From contig NZ_KB913013.1 in the NCBI RefSeq assembly GCF_000383955.1, forward strand, positions 2,710,694 through 2,774,693: a stretch of 64,000 nt of DNA, in the 5' to 3' direction. The translations under genes were made by a program, and so were the position numbers. The notes under the pieces were generated by a model that saw nothing but the letters and a program-made list of their open reading frames with translations, made no database searches and was not told the origin of the DNA. The stretch comes from Rudanella lutea DSM 19387 (GTDB taxonomy: Bacteria > Bacteroidota > Bacteroidia > Cytophagales > Spirosomataceae). Shown here in pieces: positions 16,597 through 25,482 of this stretch (position 1 is the stretch's first letter; every line of letters starts with the position of its first letter).

Positions 16597-19500
16597 TTTC
16601 CGTATTGCGAGGGCAACGTGCCGTACTTCTCCTGAAATACCTTGGCAAAATACGAGAGGTTATCGAAGCCCACGGCATAGGCCACCTGCGTAACGTTCTG
16701 ATCGCTCTGCACCAGTAGTTCGGCAGCCTTGGCCAACCGAACATCCCGAATAAACTGGGTGGCGGTGCTGTTGGTGATGGCTTTGAGCTTTCGGTGGAGC
16801 TGCACCCGGCTCAGGTTGAGCGTCTCGGCCAGATCCTCAACAGTAAAGGCCGCATTATCGAGTTGGGCCGTCACAACCTCCGTCAATCGATTCAGAAATA
16901 CCTGCTCCGGTACGGGTAAACCGGCAATCGGTGCTTCTGATGAAGGAGTTGATGTTTTCGCGTTGAACCACGCGTACAATCTTGTCTGCTTTTCGATCAG
17001 GTTGCGCACCCGCACCTGCAGCTCATCGGCGTTGAATGGCTTGGTCAGGTAATCGTCGGCGCCTACCTCAAATCCCCCAATTCGGTCTTGTACGGTGGCC
17101 TTGGCGGTCAGCATTACCACCGGAATATGGCTGGTAGCCGGTTGCGTTTTGAGCTGCTGGCAGAACCCGAAGCCATCAAGACGAGGCATCATGAGGTCGC
17201 AAATCACCACGTCGGGAATAGCGTCACCTGCCTTTTCCAGACCGTCGAGCCCGTCAACGGCCTCCAGTATTCGGTACTGGGTGGCAAACACATGCCGCAC
17301 GTAGGCCCGGATATCGGCATTATCGTCGATTACGAGCAATACCTTTTCGGAATCGGCTTCCGGGAGAGCAGCGTCGTCAGGCAAAGCTGGTTCGGGCGGT
17401 GTGGTGTTCGGTTTTACCAAGGTTGGTACCGGAGCAAACTCTGGCTCAGAGTCCTGCCTGGCTTCGATCAAGGGTAAAGTCACTGTAAACTCGGTGCCTG
17501 CCCCCTCGGTGCTTCGGGCTTCGATGGTTCCCCCCAGCACCTGAACCAGTTCTTTCACCAACGCCAAACCAATGCCCGTTCCTTCGTAGGCTTTGGGCCC
17601 CTCGACCTGGTAGAACCGATTGAAAATCCGGGACAGGTGCGCGGGCGCAATGCCAATGCCGGTATCGGTCACCCGAACCACCAACCTCTCGGCGGTGGGG
17701 TATCCATACTGCACATCCATATCAACGGTATGACCGGGCTGGGTGAACTTGAATGCATTCGACAACAGGTTAACCACAATCTTCTCCACCTTGTCGCGAT
17801 CAAAACAAGCCCACCGGCCCGCTTCGTTCTGGTGAAACCGAAAGGTAATAGCCCGGCTTTCGGCCAACGAGCTGAACGAACTGGCCAGCGTTCGAAAAAA
17901 CACGGCCACATCGCCCGCTTCGAGTTCGGGTTTTAGCTGCCCGGCTTCCAGTTTACTTAGGTCCAGCAACTGGTTGATCAACGTAAGCAACCGCTGCCCG
18001 TTGCGCTCCATCAGTTCGAGCGTCCCTTCGGCCGGCAAACGCTTTCGCAGATCGCTCAGCGGGCTCAGAATCAGGGTAAGGGGCGTCCGAATCTCATGGG
18101 AGATATTGGTAAAGAACTGGGTTTTCAGCGCATCCAGTTCCGCCAGCCGCCCGGCCTCTTTCTGTTCAAAAACCAGCTTCTGCTCAAGTAAGAGTCGCTG
18201 GGTCTGGAAACGGTATAATTGCCACGCAATAGACAACAGCAAAATCGCATACAGCGTGTAGGCCCACCATGACGCATAAAACGGTGGATTAACGTCAATT
18301 TCGAGCGAAATGGGTTTGCTCCAGACCTCGCCATCCGTCGACCCCATTACCTGCAACGTGTACGAACCGGCTGGTAACTGGGCATAATTGGCAAAGCGGT
18401 TGGTACCGGCCTCTACCCAGTTTTTATCAATACCCTCGAGCCGATACCGAAACCGATTCTGGGCCGGATTGGTGTAATCCATCAAACCAAACTCCAGTGT
18501 CAACTGATTCTGCCGGTACGAAAGAGCCAGCGTTTTGAGGTAGTTCAAACTCTCGGGCAAAATACCGTCGGGACCACCCACCTTGACGGGTTCGTTGTTG
18601 ACGCGCAAGCCAATGACCTGCACCTCGGGGATTGGCCCCGGTTGCCGCTCGATCTCGGCAGCGGTAAATGCCGTTAATCCATTGACGCCACCGAACAGCA
18701 ACTCACCCGACGGCGCTTTGACGAATGAGCCCGTATTGAACTCATCGTCCTGCAGTCCATCAGCCCTGGTATAATTACGAAACTTGTAGGTCTTCGGGTT
18801 AAACTGGGCTAAACCGCGGTTGGTACTCAGCCAGAGGTTTCGAAACTCGTCGACCAGAATCCCGTACACAACTTTATTGGGAAGCCCCTGCGCTTCGGTA
18901 AAATGGGCAAACTGCCCCGACTGCTTGTCGAATCGCTCTAATCCCCCGCCTTTTGTCCCGATCCAGAGGTACCGATCGGGCTGGTTGGGGTCACGGATAA
19001 TGCTCGACACAAAGTTGCTGCTCAGGCTCTGTCGGTTTGCTTTATCACTTGTGTACAGCGTAAACTTGGGTTTGGTACCCAGAAGGGCCTCCGCTTTTAT
19101 GAGCCCCTTCTGGGTACCAATCCAAAGCGTGTTGCCTTTGTCCTGTAAGAGCGCGTAGGTTTCGGCCTCAGCCCCGCGGCCCGGCAACAAATCTTCGTAG
19201 CTGAATATCTGAAACGCTTCGGTTGCCGGGTCGAACCGGAGCAGTTTACCGTTGGCCGCACCAATCCAGAGGCTACCGTCTTTATCTTCAACCGTTTGAT
19301 TAGCCGTAAAGCCAAAAACAACCTGCGCTGGCAACGGGTAGCGTTTGAGCAGTTGCCACTCTTCCGAGAATTTAAAAAGCGTATTGGCCTGGGTTTCAAA
19401 ATTGACGTTTGAGACCCAGAACAGCCCATTCCGGGCCTGAATAAAATTGCGCTGCCGCCGATCGGCGGGTGATAAGGCGGGATTCAGAAACGGTAGAAGG

Positions 19501-20672
19501 CGGTTGCCCGAACGGTCGAGCTGCGCATACGCAAACTGAACCCGGGTGTAGGTACGCCCCCGCCGATCAACGTATAGATTCGACAGGGTCGTGTTGGGAA
19601 TGTACGACCGAAACTGCCGTACCCGCGGGTTAAACTTCCGCAAACCGTACCCGCTCGTACCTACCCAGATATTACCGGTTTTGTCTTTGAGCAAGGTGGG
19701 CACTGAGTACACCGAGGGCGGCAACGGGGCAAACGCATCCCGAACCGTAAGACTATCGCGCGCAAACAGCTCCCGTGCCGACATGATCCAGAGGTAATCG
19801 GTAGTGGCAACCGTGATTAAGCTATCATCAAGGGCCTTCACCTGTACCCGTAGATACTTCTTCTGGGGCAACCCAATTGACTTGCGTTGTCCGTTGTACC
19901 AGGCTACCAGCTGCTCATCAGTAGCAGCAAACCAGTACGTTTGCCGCCCATCGGCGCACATAGCGTGGAAATCGGCCGACTGCCGACTTAGCAGTTCCGA
20001 ACGGGTAGCCGGCTTCGGCTGACGCCAGTTGAACGCGTAAGCGCCGTAACTGTTACAGACAAAAGCCTGCCCGTTGGGCATGAAGCTAAAATAAAAGGCG
20101 GGCAGGTTGCCCTTGGTTTCGGGCAGTACTACCTGCGTAAGGCTTATCTGATTCGTGAAGTCGGCCTCCTGCGGGAACTGCTCTTTGAGCGAGGCAGGCA
20201 GAGTGATCTTAAACACTTTACCGATGCTCGTTCCGGCCCAGATGTTACCATCGGGGTCTTCGGCCAGAATACTGATTTCATAACTACCGAAAGCCGGTTT
20301 CAGCAGATCGCCGATATGAATGTGGTGAAACCGCCCGGTCCGGTCGTCGTACAAATTCAGGCCCTGGGTCTGAGTACCAATCCAAAGCCGCCCCTTCCGA
20401 TCGAGCAGCAACGCTTTACAGGTATTATCCGATACACTGAACTCGTCGTAGGGATCGTGGGTAAAAACCGTAAAATTATACCCATCGAAACGATTCAGGC
20501 CGTCTTTGGTAGCTACCCAGATCAGGCCCGCCCGATCCTGCGCCAGGTCGAAGATCATCCCCTGCGAAAGGCCGTCCGAAATGGTCAGCTCCTGCCAGCC
20601 TTTCGCAGGCTGTTGGGTCTGTTGAGCCAAAAGGGTGAACGGATAAAGGAAGAGGAAGAATAGCAGGCGCAT
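16584..20672 (-). CDS. Hybrid two-component system sensor/regulator (HTCS)
   Basis: A single polypeptide of about 1362 residues carrying a complete signalling path. After a signal peptide come repeated two-component propeller blades (motifs such as GLIWVATKDGLNRFDG and LWIGTQ), forming a periplasmic double propeller. A Y_Y_Y domain, one membrane segment near residue 805, a HisKA domain (FTNISHEIRTPLTLILSPL), HATPase_c and a receiver (VICDLMMPRLDG) follow. An AraC helix-turn-helix closes the protein. HTCS proteins sense glycan fragments and switch on nearby polysaccharide genes. The neighbouring rhamnosidase makes rhamnosides a candidate signal. I take the ATG at 20672; the frame can open at a GTG six codons earlier. 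Confidence 0.95.
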   Translation of the reverse strand: MRLLFFLFLYPFTLLAQQTQQPAKGWQELTISDGLSQGMIFDLAQDRAGLIWVATKDGLNRFDGYNFTVFTHDPYDEFSVSDNTCKALLLDRKGRLWIGTQTQGLNLYDDRTGRFHHIHIGDLLKPAFGSYEISILAEDPDGNIWAGTSIGKVFKITLPASLKEQFPQEADFTNQISLTQVVLPETKGNLPAFYFSFMPNGQAFVCNSYGAYAFNWRQPKPATRSELLSRQSADFHAMCADGRQTYWFAATDEQLVAWYNGQRKSIGLPQKKYLRVQVKALDDSLITVATTDYLWIMSARELFARDSLTVRDAFAPLPPSVYSVPTLLKDKTGNIWVGTSGYGLRKFNPRVRQFRSYIPNTTLSNLYVDRRGRTYTRVQFAYAQLDRSGNRLLPFLNPALSPADRRQRNFIQARNGLFWVSNVNFETQANTLFKFSEEWQLLKRYPLPAQVVFGFTANQTVEDKDGSLWIGAANGKLLRFDPATEAFQIFSYEDLLPGRGAEAETYALLQDKGNTLWIGTQKGLIKAEALLGTKPKFTLYTSDKANRQSLSSNFVSSIIRDPNQPDRYLWIGTKGGGLERFDKQSGQFAHFTEAQGLPNKVVYGILVDEFRNLWLSTNRGLAQFNPKTYKFRNYTRADGLQDDEFNTGSFVKAPSGELLFGGVNGLTAFTAAEIERQPGPIPEVQVIGLRVNNEPVKVGGPDGILPESLNYLKTLALSYRQNQLTLEFGLMDYTNPAQNRFRYRLEGIDKNWVEAGTNRFANYAQLPAGSYTLQVMGSTDGEVWSKPISLEIDVNPPFYASWWAYTLYAILLLSIAWQLYRFQTQRLLLEQKLVFEQKEAGRLAELDALKTQFFTNISHEIRTPLTLILSPLSDLRKRLPAEGTLELMERNGQRLLTLINQLLDLSKLEAGQLKPELEAGDVAVFFRTLASSFSSLAESRAITFRFHQNEAGRWACFDRDKVEKIVVNLLSNAFKFTQPGHTVDMDVQYGYPTAERLVVRVTDTGIGIAPAHLSRIFNRFYQVEGPKAYEGTGIGLALVKELVQVLGGTIEARSTEGAGTEFTVTLPLIEARQDSEPEFAPVPTLVKPNTTPPEPALPDDAALPEADSEKVLLVIDDNADIRAYVRHVFATQYRILEAVDGLDGLEKAGDAIPDVVICDLMMPRLDGFGFCQQLKTQPATSHIPVVMLTAKATVQDRIGGFEVGADDYLTKPFNADELQVRVRNLIEKQTRLYAWFNAKTSTPSSEAPIAGLPVPEQVFLNRLTEVVTAQLDNAAFTVEDLAETLNLSRVQLHRKLKAITNSTATQFIRDVRLAKAAELLVQSDQNVTQVAYAVGFDNLSYFAKVFQEKYGTLPSQYGKPVA

Positions 20673-20743
20673 GGCAGGCAATTTCGGCACCTAAACTACA
20701 CAGATTTCAGTAACACTAAGTTACATGAATGGATATTTTGTGC

Positions 20744-23700
20744 TCATTTTCCGTTTTCATTCTGCACCCGAATCTTCCGGCACAGCATCCGAATGATATT
20801 CTGCATGACCTCATCCCGTTCTTCCATCAGATCGTAAAAATCAGCCTGATCAATACGGAAAAGGACGGTGTCGACCAGGGCCGTTACCGTAGCCGAGCGT
20901 GGTTCAGCATCGAGCAGGGCCAGCTCACCTACCACGTCGCCTTCGCGCAGGGTAGCCAACAAACGATCGCCATCGTACACGCCTACTTCGCCCCGGTGGA
21001 TTATGAACATGCAGTTACCTACTTCTCCTTTTCGAACGACCTCCTGTCCCTCGGTGTAGGCAACCTCCCGCATAATAGGTGCAATGCTGCTCAGTACGTT
21101 GGCGGGAGTGCTGGCAAACAGCGAGCTATTACGCAGTACCAGTACCCGCTCGATGGCCGACGTGGACGCGGCCCCCGTGGATGATGTTGAATGTTGATCC
21201 ATAACAGAAGAATGTGACTCGGTCGTATGGGAAGCCCCCGGAAACTGCCCGGCTACGAGCATTGTCCAGGGGGTAAAACGCGATAAACCGTACTGACTGA
21301 TGTAGGCCGTGATCGGCACCGGCGCATCGAGCGGCCCCAGATGAGCATCGACGAGGGACAACCGGTCGTACAGCGGCAGATCGTCGGTGAGAGCCAGCAA
21401 CGTATTGTACACCGGCCGGGGAATAACGTTTTCGAGTAATTCGAGCGAATTGGCCCGGCGCTCACCACTCTGATGGTCCAGGCTCTGCCGCACGCTATTA
21501 ACGGTCTCTTTGTCGTACAACCCCGTCAATAACAACAGGAGCCGGTCCACTACGCTATCCATCTCGTAGGCAATCGCTTCGGTCAGCAACGGGTCGGTTG
21601 TTTCAGTCCGGCCGTGAATCAGACGCTGTGCCAGCTGCAATTCCTCATCCACCAGATTTTCGTACAGTTTTTCGGCCGCGTCGGTAGCTGGGTAGTGCAT
21701 CAGGCTTCGGAGCAAGGCCGCCCGCATGGGCATGGGCGTGGTAGGAAGCTGCTCCAGTAGCCAGCGCCCGCCTGATCGGGTGCGTAGCTGATCAACTACC
21801 GCAATGGTTCGGCGGAACCGCAGCGGGTTATCGAGCATGGCCAGGGGCGTTGGCAACACTTTCAATACCGGATCGCCAACGGTAGCCAACGCCCGCACGG
21901 CGGTGCGGCCGTGTTGCCGGTCGGTCAGGAACGTAAGCATCTGTTGCCACACGGCCGGGTCGGTTTGTACCCCACCCGCCCGCAGACCGGCCGATACGAG
22001 GCTATCGTCGGTACTTTTCAAAGCCGCCGTTACCAAAGCCGCCCGGTCGGTGAGCCGCAACTCCCGCACACAACTGAGCACAATTTTCTGATCTGTAGAG
22101 TCGGAACTTTGGGCCAGGGCGTTCAGACTGGCAAGCGCAGGCGCATGGCTGAACCCATTGCGGTAAAAACCCACAATAGCCCCCTCGCGCACGGCCCGGT
22201 CGCTCGTACTGAGCAAACCCGTCGCAACGGCATCCTTCGACTGCCCGGCCAGCAACTCGGCTGCTTTTCGGCGAACGGGCGCATCGGTATCCTGCCGCAC
22301 CCGCTCGGTCAACAAAGCCGGGGGCACCTGTACCGAACGGTCGGCGGCCAGTTGCAGCACCCGCAGCCGCACCCGGCCATCGGCGTGTTTTAGCAATGCC
22401 TCGGCCCGGTCGGCAAGCAGGCCGGGCTGATTATCGGGCAGGTATTCCAACGCGCCCAGCACCTCCTCGGGCCGGTTGCTTTGGAGACTTTTGAGCACAA
22501 TAGCGGTGCCTTCGGCCGGAATGGCCAGATCATCGGTCGCAATAAACCGCCGACCCAAGGCATCCTGCAACGTACTGACGTATTGCAGGTAGGTTTTGGC
22601 CAACAAGCCCAACAAGGTCAGGCCAACCACACCCAAGCCCGTGAGCAGGGCCAGGTCGGCCCAGGGCGGGTCATTGCGGAGCAGGAAAAGCAGCACCCCG
22701 GCCAGTCCCATACCCAATGGTTCAAAAAAACCTTTAGCCAGGGTATGTCCCTTGAGCCGTTGCTGAGCGGGCAGCGGCTGAAACAAAACGAGCACGACCG
22801 GGTCGAACAAGGCCCGGCGTACCACTTCAAACACCAGATAGAGGCCGCAATAGTAGACCATCAGGGTTGTTTCGGCATCGCCCAGAATAGCGTCGGGCCA
22901 GAACCAGATCAGGCTGTAAAGCGCCACCCAGGCCAGGGCTACACCCGGCAGAAGCCGCAGTGTATTGAGAATCCCAAATTGCTCCAGCGTCCGGCGCGAC
23001 GCCAGCACTTTCACCACCATAGCCACCAGATACGTGAGCGCCAGCACGTAGCCCAGATACGTCATAACGGCCTCCTGGTGGTGTACTTTGTGTTTTACGT
23101 TGATGAAAAACGCGAACTCAATACCGGCGGCTATCATGGCAACGGGTACCAGGCTCAGGCATACCGCCCGGATTAGTTCACTACCGCCAAAAAACTGCTG
23201 CACCCATCGCGTAGGTGCCCGCCTAATCGGGCGGGTGGGCGCATGAGGGGCGTGTACGTTATGCAGCCGTATGGTGAGAGACGTGATGTACAGAGCTGCT
23301 CCGAAAAAGGCGAAGGCCACCAGCAACAGAGCCAGCAAATCGCTGTGCCCATGGATAAGAGCGGCCAGAATAGCGCCCAACGCCTTGGCCGGCAAATCGC
23401 CCGAACTGATAATGCTAAACAGACGCTTACTCTGCCGGACATCAAACACCAGAGCCGAAATAGCCCAGAACTCCAGATTGGTGAGCAGATAAATTCCCCG
23501 GAAGCCAACCATGATGGCTACAGCTGCCGCCACTGAGTGCCCAAAGGCCACCAGAGCCGCGATAATCGCCGTGAGCAAAATAACGGCCCACAGAACCCGC
23601 ACCACCAGTCGGCTGAGGGCCAGATGATGCTCAAAGTGCGCGTAGACCCGGCCCATGGCCATCATCCCCAACGCCGATGCCACGTAGGCAATGGGCAGGC

Positions 23701-23869
23701 TGGATTCGGGATGGTTTTCGAGCAGAATGACGTTGGCGGCCACATAAACGAGCATGGTGCCAACGCCCAGCAAAAAGTTATGCAGAAAAAAGAGCCGGAC
23801 GGTTTGCCCTTCATCGGCACGGATACCAAGTGAGCGGTTGATCTGTTCGGATGGGCGGTTTCCAATCAT
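20744..23869 (-). CDS. Nucleotide-translocase-like membrane protein fused to HEAT repeats and a cNMP-binding domain
   Basis: A 1041-residue fusion. Residues 1-420 are about a dozen hydrophobic helices resembling the NTT/ADP-ATP translocase branch of the major facilitator fold. Residues about 470-900 are degenerate alpha-helical HEAT-type repeats. Residues about 925-1035 form a cyclic-nucleotide-binding domain: the phosphate-binding cassette reads VGELALLDAEPRSATVTAL. Such NTT-HEAT-cNMP fusions occur in free-living bacteria, where nucleotide exchange has not been shown to be the role. The cytosolic cNMP domain suggests gating by cAMP or cGMP, and a receiver-cyclase gene lies about 4 kb away. 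Transported substrate unknown. Confidence 0.82.
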   Translation of the reverse strand: MIGNRPSEQINRSLGIRADEGQTVRLFFLHNFLLGVGTMLVYVAANVILLENHPESSLPIAYVASALGMMAMGRVYAHFEHHLALSRLVVRVLWAVILLTAIIAALVAFGHSVAAAVAIMVGFRGIYLLTNLEFWAISALVFDVRQSKRLFSIISSGDLPAKALGAILAALIHGHSDLLALLLVAFAFFGAALYITSLTIRLHNVHAPHAPTRPIRRAPTRWVQQFFGGSELIRAVCLSLVPVAMIAAGIEFAFFINVKHKVHHQEAVMTYLGYVLALTYLVAMVVKVLASRRTLEQFGILNTLRLLPGVALAWVALYSLIWFWPDAILGDAETTLMVYYCGLYLVFEVVRRALFDPVVLVLFQPLPAQQRLKGHTLAKGFFEPLGMGLAGVLLFLLRNDPPWADLALLTGLGVVGLTLLGLLAKTYLQYVSTLQDALGRRFIATDDLAIPAEGTAIVLKSLQSNRPEEVLGALEYLPDNQPGLLADRAEALLKHADGRVRLRVLQLAADRSVQVPPALLTERVRQDTDAPVRRKAAELLAGQSKDAVATGLLSTSDRAVREGAIVGFYRNGFSHAPALASLNALAQSSDSTDQKIVLSCVRELRLTDRAALVTAALKSTDDSLVSAGLRAGGVQTDPAVWQQMLTFLTDRQHGRTAVRALATVGDPVLKVLPTPLAMLDNPLRFRRTIAVVDQLRTRSGGRWLLEQLPTTPMPMRAALLRSLMHYPATDAAEKLYENLVDEELQLAQRLIHGRTETTDPLLTEAIAYEMDSVVDRLLLLLTGLYDKETVNSVRQSLDHQSGERRANSLELLENVIPRPVYNTLLALTDDLPLYDRLSLVDAHLGPLDAPVPITAYISQYGLSRFTPWTMLVAGQFPGASHTTESHSSVMDQHSTSSTGAASTSAIERVLVLRNSSLFASTPANVLSSIAPIMREVAYTEGQEVVRKGEVGNCMFIIHRGEVGVYDGDRLLATLREGDVVGELALLDAEPRSATVTALVDTVLFRIDQADFYDLMEERDEVMQNIIRMLCRKIRVQNENGK

Positions 23870-23977
23870 ACTGGCAAAGAAAATACAAAACCGCCAGTTT
23901 CTGTACTGAGGCCGTGTTGGTGATTTACGCCATAAGGCCGTATTTTACCAACTCTATTCCCCCTCACCTATTCTGGT

Positions 23978-25345
23978 ATGGACGTTACCAATTCTGTTCT
24001 TTCCGGTTTATTCTGCGCCCTGATCGTTTTCTGGACCCGTCGGTTTCTCGACACTCAAAAACGGATTCCGCTCTGGGACAAGCGTCTCAACTTGTTTTGG
24101 GGACTGTTTGGAATTCTGGTCGGACTGGCGACCGCGTTTAAAAGCGAACTTCCGGTTGTATTACTCTGGATATGCTCCATACCTACGCTCTCCTACACAG
24201 CCTGGCTCCTGCGCGACCTGCAACCCGCCCGAACCCTGTTTCAGGGGCTGCTGCCGTATGTCTTTGTGATTGTCAACGCGAAAATTGTTGAGGCAGTAGC
24301 ACCGGGTTTTTACAAACGGCACGACGATATTTTCGATCTCGTTTCGTCGGTGATGACCGTTTGGCTGGCAGCTTCGTTCATTTTTGCCTCCCGCCAGAAA
24401 AAAGAGTGGGCCCGAATTGAAGCCGAACGAGCCGAAGAAGCCGAACGTCGGCGGCTCGACGAAGTCCGCAAAGCCGAACTCGAACATCTGGTTGCCGAAC
24501 GTACGGCCGAGATAAGCCGCCAGAAAGAAGAACTCGAACAGACGTTGGCCGAGCTGAAAGCAACCCAGGACCAGCTGGTGCAGCGCGAAAAACTGGCCAG
24601 CCTCGGCGAACTGACGGCGGGCATCGCCCATGAGATTCAGAATCCGCTCAACTTTGTCAATAATTTCTCCGAGGTAAGCGCCGAACTGGTCAAAGAGCTG
24701 ATCGACGAACGACAACGTGGCCCCGAACGCGACGAAGGGCTGGAAGCCGAACTCCTCGACGACCTGACGCAGAATCTCCAGAAAATAGCGCACCACGGGC
24801 ACCGGGCGTCGGGGATTATCCGCAGTATGCTGCAACATAGCCGCGCCAGTACCGGCCAACGCGAAGCCGTTGACATCAACGCCCTGGCCGACGAGTACCT
24901 GAAGCTTAGTTATCACGGGCTCCGGGCCAAAGACAAGACCTTCAACGCCAAATTTGAAGCCCTTACCGATCCGGCGGTGGGAACTGTCAGTGTAATTCCT
25001 CAGGATATTGGCCGGGTGTTGCTCAACCTGTACAACAACGCTTTTTATGCAACCCAACAGCGCGTAAAACAGGGAACGCCAGGGTATCAGCCAACGGTGA
25101 CGGTACTGACCGAACGGGTCGGCGACCGGGTGCGCATTCGGGTACGCGATAACGGGCTGGGTATGCCCGACAGCGTCCGGCAAAAGATCTTCCAACCCTT
25201 TTTTACCACCAAGCCCACGGGCGAGGGCACGGGTCTGGGCCTTTCGCTCTCGTACGATATCATCACCAAAGGGCACGGTGGCACCCTTACGGTCGACAGT
25301 CAGGAAGGCGAAGGCACCGAATTTGTGGTCGAGCTACCCAACTAA
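23978..25345 (+). CDS. Membrane sensor histidine kinase
   Basis: A 455-residue kinase with about four membrane helices in the first 135 residues, a long charged coiled coil (about 145-210) and a transmitter. The H-box is AHEIQNPLNFVNNF (His near residue 220), followed by HATPase_c with DNGLGMP and GTGLGLSLSYDI motifs. There is no obvious extracytoplasmic domain, so it may sense membrane or cytoplasmic state. Its last 178 bases are 98% identical to the next kinase, which points to duplication with recent gene conversion. No regulator is directly attached; two receiver genes follow the second kinase. Confidence 0.93.
   Translation: MDVTNSVLSGLFCALIVFWTRRFLDTQKRIPLWDKRLNLFWGLFGILVGLATAFKSELPVVLLWICSIPTLSYTAWLLRDLQPARTLFQGLLPYVFVIVNAKIVEAVAPGFYKRHDDIFDLVSSVMTVWLAASFIFASRQKKEWARIEAERAEEAERRRLDEVRKAELEHLVAERTAEISRQKEELEQTLAELKATQDQLVQREKLASLGELTAGIAHEIQNPLNFVNNFSEVSAELVKELIDERQRGPERDEGLEAELLDDLTQNLQKIAHHGHRASGIIRSMLQHSRASTGQREAVDINALADEYLKLSYHGLRAKDKTFNAKFEALTDPAVGTVSVIPQDIGRVLLNLYNNAFYATQQRVKQGTPGYQPTVTVLTERVGDRVRIRVRDNGLGMPDSVRQKIFQPFFTTKPTGEGTGLGLSLSYDIITKGHGGTLTVDSQEGEGTEFVVELPN
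25161..25338 (+). repeat. Near-identical kinase segment, copy A
   Basis: 178 bases matching 27413-27590 with only three substitutions, covering the G-boxes to the C-terminus. Flanking DNA just upstream is clearly more diverged. Confidence 0.9.
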
Positions 25346-25482
25346 CCCCTATGTCAGCAAGTAAACACCTGAGTATTTATTGGATAGAACGTGCACACAG
25401 ACGGGCTGATACCAGTATATTGTGGCGCAATGCGGGAGCCTGACCTTCAACAAGGTAACTACCCTCTTTAGCCACTATTCCT

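Noticed and set aside
24161-25276. 371-codon minus-strand frame opposite the histidine kinase
   Set aside because: Shadow of the conserved kinase domain; a similar antisense frame appears opposite the sister kinase, which follows from shared coding sequence.
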